Shown piece after piece: positions 33,819-43,315 of a stretch of DNA of 64,000 nt (its first letter is position 1; each line of letters starts with the position of its first letter). Both the position numbers and the translations under genes were made by a program. The stretch spans positions 1-64,000 of the forward strand of contig SVCQ01000004.1 in assembly GCA_015058275.1 (NCBI GenBank), in the 5' to 3' direction. The notes under the pieces are model-generated. The model worked only from the letters and a program-made list of their open reading frames with translations. It had not been told where the DNA came from and ran no database searches. This stretch comes from Clostridiales bacterium (GTDB taxonomy: Bacteria; Bacillota; Clostridia; Peptostreptococcales; Anaerovoracaceae).

Positions 33819-34556
33819 ATGGACGATTATTATTACAAAGAATACAGCCGGATACTCGACAGAGACATGGAGCATGCCGTCTTCGGGGACAGCGGCAGAC
33901 TGGTGGTCGCATTCGGACCGCAGAACGGCCATACATACGACTTCCGTAATTTCGGCATGATCGAATCGATCGCGCCTTGGATAGAGTCAGGCAAGATCAG
34001 AGTACTCTGCGTCGACAGCATAGATGAGGAGACATGGTCTGCCGAGGGCCAGGATGAGAGATACAGGCTCGAGCAGCAGGAGAGATGGTTTCACTATGTG
34101 ACTGACGAGCTGATGCCTAAGTACCTCGAGGAAGGGGAGAGAGCCCTCACCACGGGGTGCAGCATGGGAGCGACTCACGCCTGCAATTTCTTCTTCAGAA
34201 GGCCGGACCTCTTCTGCGGCATGATAGCTCTGAGCGGCCTTTACGATACCAACTACTTCTTCCATGAGTACAAGGACGATCTGACGTATGCCAATTCGCC
34301 GATCGAGTTCCTCAAGGGGATGCCGGAGGATCATCCGTGGATGGAGCTCTACAGGAGGAGCGCCATCATATTCTGCTCGGGACAGGGGGCCTGGGAGGAT
34401 GAGATGAGAGAGGATCTCAACGAGCTCCACGTAGTGCTCGGAGAGAAGGGCATCGAGCACTGGGCGGATTACTGGGGCTACGATGTAAATCACGACTGGC
34501 CTTGGTGGCGCAAGCAGCTGCCGTACTTCATGAGCCACGTCATCGGAGAGCCTTAA
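33819..34556 (+). CDS. Alpha/beta-hydrolase esterase-like protein
   Basis: A 245-residue soluble hydrolase. The nucleophile elbow GCSMGA (residues about 110-115) fits GxSxG, with a likely Asp in the following ALSGLYD region and the His near the C-terminus in YDVNHDWPWW. The overall plan is that of the putative esterase (esterase D/YjfP-like) group. An alternative start (33798) gives seven extra residues lacking a ribosome site; ATG 33819 follows GGAGACAGGAGA. It shares a transcript with the ATP-grasp gene, suggesting action on the product or substrate of that enzyme. Confidence 0.75.
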   Translation: MDDYYYKEYSRILDRDMEHAVFGDSGRLVVAFGPQNGHTYDFRNFGMIESIAPWIESGKIRVLCVDSIDEETWSAEGQDERYRLEQQERWFHYVTDELMPKYLEEGERALTTGCSMGATHACNFFFRRPDLFCGMIALSGLYDTNYFFHEYKDDLTYANSPIEFLKGMPEDHPWMELYRRSAIIFCSGQGAWEDEMREDLNELHVVLGEKGIEHWADYWGYDVNHDWPWWRKQLPYFMSHVIGEP

Positions 34557-34582
34557 AACGGGGCGGATATATGAGACAAAGA

Positions 34583-34608
34583 GACGGATGGAGACATTCG
34601 TCTTTTTT
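34583..34608 (+). terminator. Terminator after the esterase gene
   Basis: GACGGATG at 34583-34590 pairs with CATTCGTC at 34595-34602 (one G-T pair), followed by six Ts. Confidence 0.8.
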
Positions 34609-34621
34609 ATTAAATAAGTTG

Positions 34622-34650
34622 TTGACAAGCTCTGCGGAAGCGAGTATATT
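34622..34650 (+). promoter_or_regulatory. Promoter of the hrcA-grpE-dnaK-dnaJ operon
   Basis: A perfect -35 TTGACA at 34622-34627, 17-base spacer and TATATT at 34645-34650. The CIRCE operator lies 11 bases beyond the -10, over the transcription start region. Confidence 0.9.
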
Positions 34651-34661
34651 GTGTATTGAAA

Positions 34662-34688
34662 TTAGCACTCTTACCTACTGAGTGCTAA
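34662..34688. promoter_or_regulatory. CIRCE operator of the hrcA operon
   Basis: TTAGCACTC at 34662-34670, nine bases, then GAGTGCTAA at 34680-34688. Exact consensus. It makes HrcA autorepressing and controls the dnaK operon. Confidence 0.96.
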
Positions 34689-34715
34689 CAAACAAAAACC
34701 AAAGGGAGGCAGGAT

Positions 34716-35774
34716 ATGGATCTGAGCGAAAGACAATTACAGATACTTCAGGCGATCATAACAGACTATGTTGAGAACGCCGAGCCTGTCGGTTCGAGGT
34801 CTATCGCCAAAAAATATGACCTCGGAGTCAGCCCTGCGACCATACGTAACGAGATGTCGGACCTCGAGGAGATGGGCTATCTGACGCATCCTCACACCTC
34901 GGCGGGCAGAGTTCCTTCGGATAAGGCCTACAGACTCTACGTCAACAACCTTATGAAAAAGAAGAACCTCAGCGCCAAGGACAAGAGGATGATCAACGAC
35001 CGCCTCTCCGCGAGCAGAGATGAGTTCGACAGGACCATAAGACACGCGGCCGAGCTTCTGTCTGAGATCACGCATCTTGCGTCATTCGCTATGACGCCGG
35101 CTACCAATGAGGAGACGATCAGATTTATCAGGCTTCTGCCGGTGGACGCGCGCACTCTCATCCTCATGATAGTAGGCGAGAGCGGCAACGTGACCAACAC
35201 TACACTGAGGCTGACGGTTCCGTACACTCAGGAGGCTCTCGACCTCTTGAGCAAGAACATGACGGTCAGCTACAAGGGGCGCACCCTGGACGATGTGCTC
35301 AAGGGCGAGATAATAGATGATGTCGGCTCGGATATAAAGGCGCTGAGCTCACTCGAAGGCAATGTAATGCCGAGCTTCATGAGGACGCTCGAGGACATGC
35401 TCAACGTCAATCTCTACATGGAGGGCATGACCAACATCTTCAATCTGCCTGAGTACTCGAGCATAGACAGGGCGAGGGATTTCATGGAACTCTTTGCCCG
35501 CAAGGAGTGGTTCACTCAAAAGATGCTCGCCAGGGACAACGGAGTCGTAGTCACCATAGGCGATGAGAACGCCACGATGAAGGACTGCTCGCTGATCACC
35601 GCGACATATCACGTCGACGGCAAGCTGGTCGGCAAGGTCGGAGTCATCGGGCCTACGAGGATGAAGTACGACGAGGTCACATCTATCATGGAGTACCTCA
35701 CCAACAACCTTAGCGAGTCATTCCGCCTGGCGGACGGCTCCGAAGAGGATAGTTCCGGCAGCGAAGAGGAATAG
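34716..35774 (+). CDS. hrcA: Heat-inducible transcription repressor HrcA
   Basis: A 352-residue repressor that binds CIRCE and is released when misfolded proteins titrate GroEL. The N-terminal winged helix (LSERQLQILQAIITDYVENAEPVGSRSIAKKYDLGVSPATIRNEMSDLEEMGYL) is unmistakable, and the C-terminal dimerisation region ends in acidic DGSEEDSSGSEEE. ATG 34716 follows AAGGGAGGCAG. It heads the operon with its own CIRCE site, and the second CIRCE lies in front of hsp20, 21 kb away. Confidence 0.97.
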   Translation: MDLSERQLQILQAIITDYVENAEPVGSRSIAKKYDLGVSPATIRNEMSDLEEMGYLTHPHTSAGRVPSDKAYRLYVNNLMKKKNLSAKDKRMINDRLSASRDEFDRTIRHAAELLSEITHLASFAMTPATNEETIRFIRLLPVDARTLILMIVGESGNVTNTTLRLTVPYTQEALDLLSKNMTVSYKGRTLDDVLKGEIIDDVGSDIKALSSLEGNVMPSFMRTLEDMLNVNLYMEGMTNIFNLPEYSSIDRARDFMELFARKEWFTQKMLARDNGVVVTIGDENATMKDCSLITATYHVDGKLVGKVGVIGPTRMKYDEVTSIMEYLTNNLSESFRLADGSEEDSSGSEEE

Positions 35775-35836
35775 TCAGCAGGATCCCGGGCTAAGCGCAT
35801 GGGATCACATAAATACAAAGAGAGGAATTACAAGTA

Positions 35837-36472
35837 ATGTCAGAAAAGAAAGCAAAGCACATCCACATCGAGGATGGCAATGCCGAAGCAGAAGAGACCA
35901 AAGCCGAAGATCTCAAGGAGGAAGAGGCAGCGGCCAAAGAGCCTGAGACTGAAGAGCCTCAGGACAAGGCAGAGGAGACCGCGGGCGAAGAGACCGCAGA
36001 GGAGGCTGAAGCTTCCGCAGACGAGGCTGAAGCTTCCGCAGACGAGCCTTCTGCAGAGGAGCAGGAATCCGAGCGCTACATGAGGCTCATGGCTGAGTTC
36101 CAGAACTTCAAGCGCAGAGCCGCCAAGGAGAAGTCGGACATCCACGCGTTCGCAAACGAGAGGATAGTCGGAGACCTTCTGCCGGTACTGGACAATTTCG
36201 AAAGAGCGCTCGATACCGAGACAGAGGACATAGAAGGCTACGCCAAGGGCATGCAGCTCATATTCGAGCAGCTCAAAACAGCCCTCGAAAAGGCAGGCCT
36301 CAAGGAGATAGAGGCTCTGGGTCAGGACTTCGATCCGAACGTACACAACGCCGTCATGACAGACAACACGGACGAGTACGAAACCGACAAGATCAGCAAG
36401 GTCCTGCAGAAGGGCTACAAACTCAACGACAAGGTAGTACGGCCATCTATGGTAGCCGTAAACAAGAAATAG
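35837..36472 (+). CDS. grpE: Nucleotide exchange factor GrpE
   Basis: A 211-residue DnaK exchange factor. An unusually long acidic N-terminal tail of about 80 residues, with a duplicated AEASADE unit (21-base direct repeat at 36002-36043), precedes the conserved core RYMRLMAEFQNFKRRAAKEK and the C-terminal GYKLNDKVVRPSMVAVNK. Function and position before dnaK are standard. Confidence 0.95.
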   Translation: MSEKKAKHIHIEDGNAEAEETKAEDLKEEEAAAKEPETEEPQDKAEETAGEETAEEAEASADEAEASADEPSAEEQESERYMRLMAEFQNFKRRAAKEKSDIHAFANERIVGDLLPVLDNFERALDTETEDIEGYAKGMQLIFEQLKTALEKAGLKEIEALGQDFDPNVHNAVMTDNTDEYETDKISKVLQKGYKLNDKVVRPSMVAVNKK

Positions 36473-36506
36473 TTAAAAAACCACTTTACAAGACGGAGGA
36501 AATACA

Positions 36507-38384
36507 ATGAGCAAAGTTATAGGAATCGATTTAGGAACAACCAACAGCTGCGTAGCTGTACTTGAAGGCGGTGAGCCTACAGTTATCACCAACTCCGAGG
36601 GCATGAGGACAACACCTTCGGTAGTATCATTCACAAAGAGCGGCGAGAGACTCGTCGGCGAGACAGCCAAGAGAATCGCCATCACAGAGCCTGAAGGCAC
36701 TGTGGCATCGATCAAGAGACACATGGGTGAGAATTACACCGTTAATCTCAGAGGCAAGGACTACACACCTCAGGAGATCTCTGCAATGATCCTCCAGAAG
36801 CTCAAGGCTGATGCAGAGGCTTATCTCGGCGAGAAGGTAACAGAGGCTGTTATCACAGTACCTGCTTACTTCTCGGACGCTCAGAAGCAGGCTACAAAGG
36901 ATGCCGGCAAGATCGCAGGCCTCGATGTAAAGAGGATCATCAACGAGCCTACAGCCGCTTCACTCGCGTACGGCCTCGACAAGGATACCGGAAGCCACAA
37001 GATCCTGGTCTATGACCTGGGCGGCGGTACATTCGATGTATCCGTGCTCGAGCTCGGCGACGGAGTGTTCGAGGTACTCGCTACAAACGGCGATACTCAC
37101 CTCGGCGGAGACGACTTCGACAACGCTCTGATGAACTTCCTGGCAGACAGCTTCCAGAAGGAAAACGGCATCGACTTAAGACAGGACAAGATGGCTCTCC
37201 AGAGACTTAAAGAAGCAGCCGAGAAGGCCAAAAAGGAGCTCTCTTCGGCACAGACCACAAAGGTCAACCTGCCGTTCATCGCTGCCAACGAGGCCGGCCC
37301 TCTCCACATGGATATGGACGTTACAAGAGCGAGATTTGAGCAGCTCACAAAGGACCTCGTAGACAGGACCATCGAGCCTATGCACAAGGCCATGAAGGAC
37401 GCAGGCGTCACTTCCGCAGACCTCGCCAAGGTCATCCTGGTAGGCGGATCGACAAGGATCCCGGCTGTACAGGAAGCCGTAAAGAACGTAACAGGCAAGG
37501 AGCCGTTCAAGGGCATCAACCCTGATGAGTGCGTAGCTATCGGTGCTGCCATCCAGGCCGGAGTACTCACAGGTGAAGTCAACGACATCCTGCTGCTCGA
37601 CGTTACACCGCTGTCGCTGTCCATCGAGACACTCGGCGGAGTAGCTACAAAGCTCATCGAGAGGAACACTACAATCCCTACAAAGAAGAGCCAGATCTTC
37701 TCGACAGCAGCAGATAACCAGACTGCAGTAGACATCCACGTAATGCAGGGTGAGAGAGAAATGGCTGCCGGCAATATCACACTCGGCAGATTCCAGCTCT
37801 CCGGTATCGCACCGGCTCCTCGCGGAATCCCTCAGATCGAGGTAACCTTCGATATCGACGCCAACGGCATCGTTAACGTAAGCGCAAAGGACATGGCTAC
37901 CGGCAAAGAGCAGAAGATCACCATCACTTCTTCGACAAAGCTCTCAGAGGAAGAGATCAACGCAAAGATCAAAGAGGCTGAGCAGTACGCTGAGGAAGAC
38001 AAAAAGCAAAAGGAAGCAGTCGAGACCAAGAACCAGTCCGAGGGCATGATCTTCGAGATCGACAAGCAGCTCGGCGAGCTTGGCGACAAGGTCACTGAGG
38101 ACGAGAAGGCTGCAGTCAATGCCGCCAAGGAAGAACTCCAGAAGGCTATCGACGCAGACAACGTCGAAGAGATGAAGTCCAAGATGGAAGCTCTCACAAA
38201 CGCTTTCTATCCGATCTCCACAAGGATCTATCAGGAGGCTCAGGCTGCACAGGGAGCAGCCGGCGGTGCTGGCTTCGACCCTAACAACATGGGCAACATG
38301 GGCAATATGGGCGGCATGGGAGGCAATACAGCTTCCAATGACGGCACTGTAGATGCTGACTATGAGGTCGTAGACGACGAATAA
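36507..38384 (+). CDS. dnaK: Chaperone DnaK (Hsp70)
   Basis: A 625-residue Hsp70. The N-terminal nucleotide-binding domain starts [18 protein letters not shown] and contains [10 protein letters not shown]; the substrate-binding domain and linker region follow ([17 protein letters not shown]). The C-terminus is rich in Gly, Asn and Met ([12 protein letters not shown]) and ends in an acidic tail. Length and order are ordinary. Preceded by GACGGAGGAAA. Confidence 0.98.
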   Translation: MSKVIGIDLGTTNSCVAVLEGGEPTVITNSEGMRTTPSVVSFTKSGERLVGETAKRIAITEPEGTVASIKRHMGENYTVNLRGKDYTPQEISAMILQKLKADAEAYLGEKVTEAVITVPAYFSDAQKQATKDAGKIAGLDVKRIINEPTAASLAYGLDKDTGSHKILVYDLGGGTFDVSVLELGDGVFEVLATNGDTHLGGDDFDNALMNFLADSFQKENGIDLRQDKMALQRLKEAAEKAKKELSSAQTTKVNLPFIAANEAGPLHMDMDVTRARFEQLTKDLVDRTIEPMHKAMKDAGVTSADLAKVILVGGSTRIPAVQEAVKNVTGKEPFKGINPDECVAIGAAIQAGVLTGEVNDILLLDVTPLSLSIETLGGVATKLIERNTTIPTKKSQIFSTAADNQTAVDIHVMQGEREMAAGNITLGRFQLSGIAPAPRGIPQIEVTFDIDANGIVNVSAKDMATGKEQKITITSSTKLSEEEINAKIKEAEQYAEEDKKQKEAVETKNQSEGMIFEIDKQLGELGDKVTEDEKAAVNAAKEELQKAIDADNVEEMKSKMEALTNAFYPISTRIYQEAQAAQGAAGGAGFDPNNMGNMGNMGGMGGNTASNDGTVDADYEVVDDE

Positions 38385-38420
38385 TTCAGACTGAAAGCTT
38401 TTGAAAGGTAACCACCACTG

Positions 38421-39578
38421 ATGGCAGACAAGAGAGATTACTATGAGGTGCTGGGAGTAGACAAAAGCGCTTCGGCTTCAGACATCAAAAAGGCTTATCA
38501 CAAGCTGGCCATGAAATATCACCCGGACAGGAATCCGGGTGATAAAGCCGCTGAAGAGAAGTTCAAAGAGGCCAACGAGGCGTACGAGATACTCTCAGAC
38601 CCTGACAAAAAAGACAAATACGACAGATTCGGATTCGCAGGCGTAGACCCGAACTTCGGAGCGGGCCAGGGCGGCTTCGGCGGCTTTGGAGGCTTCGGTA
38701 ACTTCGGCGGCGGCATGGGCGGCATGGGCGGCATGGGATTCGAAGACATCTTCGACATGTTCGGCGGCATGGCCGGCGGCAGACGCAGATCCAAGGGCGG
38801 TCCTCAAAAGGGCAGAGACCTCCAGAAGACTGTCACGATCGACTTCACGGATGCTCTCTTCGGATGCAGCAAACAGATAGAGATCTCCAAGGACGTCAAG
38901 TGCAAGACCTGCGGCGGAAGCGGCAGCAAGCCGGGTACAAGCAAGAAGACCTGCGACCAGTGCGGAGGCTCCGGACAGGTATCCCAGGTCAGCAATACAC
39001 CGTTCGGCAGGTTCCAGAACATCACCACATGTCCTAAGTGCGGAGGCACGGGCCAGATCATCGAGACACCGTGCACCGACTGCGGAGGCACGGGCGTCAA
39101 GCGCAAGAATGTCAAGATCAAGATAGACATCCCGGCCGGAGTAGATACGGACAGCATCGTGACCGTAAGAGGACAGGGTGAGCCGGGACGCAACGGCGGA
39201 CCTGACGGCGACCTCTACATCGTGGTCAACGTAAGACCGCACAGCACTTACAAGAGGAGGGGCAACGACCTCTACCTCGACCTGCCGATCACCTTCGACC
39301 AGGCGGCACTCGGCGCCAAGGTGCAGGTACCGGGCTTCGGCGAGACATACAGCTACACGATCACACCGGGCACCCAGACGGGTTCGTCCTTCAGGCTCAA
39401 GGGCAAGGGAGTCCCTGATGTCAGGACGGGCAGGAAGGGAGACCTGTACGTAAAGGTAGTAGTGGAAGTGCCTACAAAGCTCGGCCGCAAGGAGAAGAAA
39501 GCCATCGAGGACATGGCCAACGCTCTCGGCAGCGACGCTTATCCGAAAAAGACAAAATTCGACAAACTGAAATTCTGA
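38421..39578 (+). CDS. dnaJ: Chaperone DnaJ (Hsp40)
   Basis: A 385-residue co-chaperone. The J domain carries YHPDRNPGD; a Gly/Phe-rich linker (about 75-130) precedes four zinc-binding CxxCxGxG repeats ([32 protein letters not shown]). It closes the classic part of the heat-shock operon; no terminator is seen between it and the second lon gene, 114 bases downstream. Confidence 0.97.
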   Translation: MADKRDYYEVLGVDKSASASDIKKAYHKLAMKYHPDRNPGDKAAEEKFKEANEAYEILSDPDKKDKYDRFGFAGVDPNFGAGQGGFGGFGGFGNFGGGMGGMGGMGFEDIFDMFGGMAGGRRRSKGGPQKGRDLQKTVTIDFTDALFGCSKQIEISKDVKCKTCGGSGSKPGTSKKTCDQCGGSGQVSQVSNTPFGRFQNITTCPKCGGTGQIIETPCTDCGGTGVKRKNVKIKIDIPAGVDTDSIVTVRGQGEPGRNGGPDGDLYIVVNVRPHSTYKRRGNDLYLDLPITFDQAALGAKVQVPGFGETYSYTITPGTQTGSSFRLKGKGVPDVRTGRKGDLYVKVVVEVPTKLGRKEKKAIEDMANALGSDAYPKKTKFDKLKF

Positions 39579-39692
39579 CAATAAGGCCGTGACCGGACGG
39601 CGGAAAAGCAGATCAGGCGCATCTCAGGAGGACTGCAAGTGTCTCTGCGGTGCGCCATTCTTATACCGTAAAGGAAGGGAAAAGGACACAAG

Positions 39693-41990
39693 ATGATAGT
39701 AGTACCTGTATATAACATAATTCTGGCGCCGGGCGCCTCCATATACATGGGGCTCGACCAGATCAAAAAGACAAGCGGCAGCAGGGAGATCGCTCCGGGA
39801 GAGCGTGTCGTCCTGATCGTCGCAAAGGAGAACAAAAGCCTCAACGAACTTGACGGGGACAGCTTCTATCCTATAGGCATCTCCGCAAGGATCACTGAGG
39901 TTGGCAGACAGGGCTTCGTACTTCTCCAGCTCGGCTACAGGGTCGATGTGGAGAACATAGAGATAAGACCTGACCGCACGATAAGCCTCAACAGCACAAG
40001 GCGTGTGGACATAGAGGATCTGTCGCCTGAGGTCGAGGCGCGTAAGGTCAGCGAGCTCGTCGATGAGATGAGGAAGTTCGCTTCAGGCTTTGACTGGGGC
40101 GAATCCATCGAGTACTGGCTCACACAGATCAACACCCTTGGCAAGGCAGCGAGCGCCGTATCCCCGTGGATCGATGAGAGCAACGAAAGACGCTACGCCA
40201 TACTCGCTGAGGACAGCATGGCAAAGCGCGCCGACCTCATAGAGGAGATGCTCTACGGTTTCCTCGAGGTAGGCAGGATCACAAACGAGGCAATGACATC
40301 TCAGCAGCAGGAGCATCAGCAGATGTACCGCGAGACTGCGATCAAAAGACAGATGGAACATCTCCAGAAGGAACTCGACGAGATGCATCCGGAGAACGTC
40401 AGCGATATCCAGCAGCTTGAAAACAAGATCGCCGAGTCCGGCATGAACGAGACCGCATTGAAGGAGGCCACCAAGGTCCTCAACAGACTCAAGCAGGACG
40501 GAGGACAGGGAGCGGAGTCAGGCATGCTCTACGATTACCTCGACTTCATGACAGGCCTGTCCTGGAAGAAAGCGGAGCCTCAGCACATAGATCTCGATCA
40601 GGCCAGGAGGATACTCGATGAGGATCACTACGGCCTGGATAAGGTCAAGGACCGTATCATACAGCAGATCGCTGTGATGAATCTCAAAAACAGCCAGGCC
40701 GGCTCGATACTGCTCTTTGTGGGAGCACCGGGCACCGGCAAGACCAGCATCGGCAAGAGCATCGCGAGGGCGCTCGGCCGCGAATACTCCAGGGTCAGCC
40801 TCGGAGGAGTACACGATGAGTCGGATATACGCGGCCATCGCCGTACGTACATCGGGGCGATGCCGGGCAGGATCATGGACGGCATCAGCAAGAGCGGTGC
40901 GTCCAACCCTGTGATGGTGCTCGATGAGGTGGACAAGCTCTCGGATTCCTTCCACGGAAGCCCGGCGAGCGCCCTCCTCGAGGTACTCGACCCTGAGCAG
41001 AACAACACATTCACAGACCACTACATGAACGTGCCGTACGACCTGTCGGATGTCATGTTCATCTGCACGGCCAATACGACTGACACCATACCTGAGCCTC
41101 TTCTCAACCGCATGGAGGTCATACAGTTCAGCGGATACACTCCTGTTGAGAAACTCCATATCGCAAAGGAGCACCTCGTACCTAAGTCCATGGAGAGCAT
41201 GGGCATAGAGAGCAACAACATGAGCGTAAGCGACGAGGCAATCGAGACACTCATCTCCGACTACACCATGGAGGCGGGAGTCAGAGGTCTGCGCAAGAGG
41301 ATAGACACCCTCTGCCGCATATTCGCGGTCAAGGTAGCGTCGAACCCGGGTGAGAAGTTCGAAGTCACTCCTGATGTCATCAGGGAGGAGATGGAGGACA
41401 GACCTATAACACACAGCAAGATACTGCCTGAGCCAAAGGCGGGAGTCGTTACGGGCCTCGCCTGGACACCTGTAGGAGGTGAGATACTCTACATAGAGAC
41501 CATGTTCACAAAGGGCAAGGGTGAGATCATCATCACGGGCCAACTCGGCGATGTCATGAAGGAATCCGCCAGGATAGCGGTCAGCCTGGTCAAGACAATA
41601 TTCCCTGACAAGGCGGATATGTTCAGCGAGAACGACCTGCACATACACGTGCCGGAGGGCGCTGTGCCAAAGGACGGACCATCGGCCGGCATAGCTCTGA
41701 CCACGGCCATCTCCTCGCTGGTGACAGGCCATATAGTCGATCCGCACATCGCCATGACCGGCGAGGTCGCACTCAGAGGCGCGGTCACGCCTATAGGCGG
41801 GCTGCCTGAAAAGCTGATGGCGGCGGAGAGAGCCGGCATCACAAAGGTGTTCATCCCTGAGGAGAACGAATTCGACCTCAAGGACGTGGCGGATGAAGTA
41901 AAAGACAAAATAGAGATACAGACCGTCTCAAATGTAGGCGAGGTGCTGGCGGCAACCGGCATGCTTACGGCTGCAGGCAAATCTGCCTGA
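39693..41990 (+). CDS. Second Lon ATP-dependent protease, divergent N-terminal domain
   Basis: A 765-residue Lon-family protease. The AAA+ module has Walker A GAPGTGKTS and the protease domain carries the Ser-Lys dyad S664 (PKDGPSAGIAL) and K707 (GGLPEKLMAA), so it should be active. The N-terminal domain (MIVVPVYNIILAPGASIYMG...) is unlike the canonical Lon one at 20312, which suggests different substrates. It follows dnaJ in the CIRCE-controlled operon, so it is probably induced by heat along with DnaKJ; the 114-base gap has no clear terminator or promoter. It ends 12 bases or so before an inverted-repeat region. Confidence 0.9.
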   Translation: MIVVPVYNIILAPGASIYMGLDQIKKTSGSREIAPGERVVLIVAKENKSLNELDGDSFYPIGISARITEVGRQGFVLLQLGYRVDVENIEIRPDRTISLNSTRRVDIEDLSPEVEARKVSELVDEMRKFASGFDWGESIEYWLTQINTLGKAASAVSPWIDESNERRYAILAEDSMAKRADLIEEMLYGFLEVGRITNEAMTSQQQEHQQMYRETAIKRQMEHLQKELDEMHPENVSDIQQLENKIAESGMNETALKEATKVLNRLKQDGGQGAESGMLYDYLDFMTGLSWKKAEPQHIDLDQARRILDEDHYGLDKVKDRIIQQIAVMNLKNSQAGSILLFVGAPGTGKTSIGKSIARALGREYSRVSLGGVHDESDIRGHRRTYIGAMPGRIMDGISKSGASNPVMVLDEVDKLSDSFHGSPASALLEVLDPEQNNTFTDHYMNVPYDLSDVMFICTANTTDTIPEPLLNRMEVIQFSGYTPVEKLHIAKEHLVPKSMESMGIESNNMSVSDEAIETLISDYTMEAGVRGLRKRIDTLCRIFAVKVASNPGEKFEVTPDVIREEMEDRPITHSKILPEPKAGVVTGLAWTPVGGEILYIETMFTKGKGEIIITGQLGDVMKESARIAVSLVKTIFPDKADMFSENDLHIHVPEGAVPKDGPSAGIALTTAISSLVTGHIVDPHIAMTGEVALRGAVTPIGGLPEKLMAAERAGITKVFIPEENEFDLKDVADEVKDKIEIQTVSNVGEVLAATGMLTAAGKSA

Positions 41991-41998
41991 TTGAAAAA

Positions 41999-42201
41999 CG
42001 ATCAGCCGTTACCTCAGGCTCGTGCCTCGTCGTCACGAAACACAAGCCGCATTATCGGCCTTCCACAGGCCCCGGAAATTTACGCTCCGCTGCAAGCGTG
42101 CGGAGCTCCAAGTTTCCGAGGGCCTTTTTGTTGTCAGTCCGCTTCTGCGGTGTGTTTCAGTTCCTCCTCGGACCATCTCGCCTTCGGAAAACGGCTGATC
42201 G
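41999..42201. repeat. Intergenic unit bounded by 12-base inverted repeats
   Basis: CGATCAGCCGTT at 41999-42010 recurs inverted as AACGGCTGATCG at 42190-42201. Between them lies a long terminator-like hairpin (42067-42129). The arrangement looks like a small non-coding mobile unit or a large secondary structure; the 294-base gap 41991-42284 otherwise holds only the candidate promoter of the next gene. Short ORFs in it lack ribosome sites and are not called. Confidence 0.5.
42067..42129 (+). terminator. Large terminator hairpin after the second lon
   Basis: AGGCCCC-GGAAATTT at 42067 pairs imperfectly with AAGTTTCC-GAGGGCCT ending at 42125, with an inner GCTCCG/CGGAGC stem, followed by TTTTT. 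It ends the heat-shock operon. Confidence 0.7.
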
Positions 42202-42225
42202 CCCGTATAAAAAGAATTGCTGTTA

Positions 42226-42234
42226 TGTTAAAAT
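42226..42234 (+). promoter_or_regulatory. Candidate extended -10 promoter for the desulfhydrase gene
   Basis: TGTTAAAAT at 42226-42234 fits an extended -10 (TGn then TAAAAT), 51 bases upstream of ATG 42285; no strong -35. Confidence 0.4.
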
Positions 42235-42284
42235 AAGAAAGACGCAAACAACTTGTTAAACGATTATAGATACGGAGGGACATC

Positions 42285-43307
42285 ATGCTTCTGGGACATG
42301 ACAAGATAGAGATACTGCACCTTCCTACACCACTCGAGCATCTCAAGAATATATCCGGGGATCTCGGCATCGATGTATGGTGCAAGAGGGATGATCTGAC
42401 CAATCTCGCGACAGGAGGCAACAAGCTCAGGAAGCTCGAGTACTTTCTCAAGGACGCTCTCGATCAGGGCGCTACAATGCTGATCACCGAGGGAGGGGCT
42501 CAGACCAATCACGGCAGGCTCACCGCCGCTGTGGCCGCCAAGTACGGACTCAGGGCGGCGATAGTCACAGAGGACGAGTATCCCGGAGAGATAAGCGCAA
42601 ATCTCCTGCTGGACGGCATGCTCGGCTGCGATGTCCACTTCGTAAAGGACATGGAGACCGGCAGGCAGGCTGTCATAGATAAGTACACCGCAGAGGGCGA
42701 GAAGGTATATTACGTGCCTATGGGAGGCTCGAACGAGCTCGGCATACTCGGATATGTGGAGTGTGCCATGGAGCTCGACACACAGGCCGGGGAGCTCGGC
42801 ATAGAGGACGCGACCATCTATGTAACTATCGGCAGCATGGCCACATATATCGGACTGCTGATCGGACTGAAGGAGTGCGGCTCAAAGCTCGGTCTTGTGG
42901 GCGTCAACGTACTTCCTTACGGCAGCGCCGGCCAGGAGGAGGCGGAGCTTCGTAAGGCTCTCAATGAATACTACGCCAGGATAAAGGAATTCTACGGCAG
43001 GGACTTCGGCATCACCGATGAGGATTTCGTCGTCACCACCGCGTTCATCCATGGGGCATACAACAACCCTGTGGACGAGGTAAGAGAAGTCATGTACTAC
43101 CTCGCCAGAAAGGAAGCCATCATCATCGATCCTTGCTATACGGGCAAGACTTTTGAGGCCATAGTAGCAGGAGCAAGGAGCGGAGATATCCCGGCGGGAT
43201 CAAAGGTGATATTCATGCATACAGGAGGACTCCCGGGCATTTATACAAAGCACCACAGGGTGGAGCTCGAAATGGAGCTCATGCAGTACATGCATATTGA
43301 GGACTGA
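42285..43307 (+). CDS. D-cysteine desulfhydrase / ACC deaminase family PLP enzyme
   Basis: A 340-residue fold-type II PLP enzyme. The PLP lysine is K47 in the motif TGGNKLRKLE, and KRDDLTNL just before it is the family signature. The phosphate-binding strand GGSNELGILGY near residue 145 is also typical. Members turn D-cysteine into pyruvate, ammonia and sulfide, or deaminate 1-aminocyclopropane-1-carboxylate; D-cysteine is the commoner role in anaerobes. The next gene starts 8 bases downstream. No sulfur genes are close by. Confidence 0.85.
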   Translation: MLLGHDKIEILHLPTPLEHLKNISGDLGIDVWCKRDDLTNLATGGNKLRKLEYFLKDALDQGATMLITEGGAQTNHGRLTAAVAAKYGLRAAIVTEDEYPGEISANLLLDGMLGCDVHFVKDMETGRQAVIDKYTAEGEKVYYVPMGGSNELGILGYVECAMELDTQAGELGIEDATIYVTIGSMATYIGLLIGLKECGSKLGLVGVNVLPYGSAGQEEAELRKALNEYYARIKEFYGRDFGITDEDFVVTTAFIHGAYNNPVDEVREVMYYLARKEAIIIDPCYTGKTFEAIVAGARSGDIPAGSKVIFMHTGGLPGIYTKHHRVELEMELMQYMHIED

Positions 43308-43315
43308 CAGGAGAA

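Noticed and set aside
40518..41747. 409-residue minus-strand open frame
   Set aside because: Antisense shadow of the second Lon gene; the plus-strand frame has complete Lon motifs.
41991..42236. 81-residue frame after the second lon
   Set aside because: No ribosome site and low-complexity composition; it covers the inverted-repeat unit and terminator hairpin.
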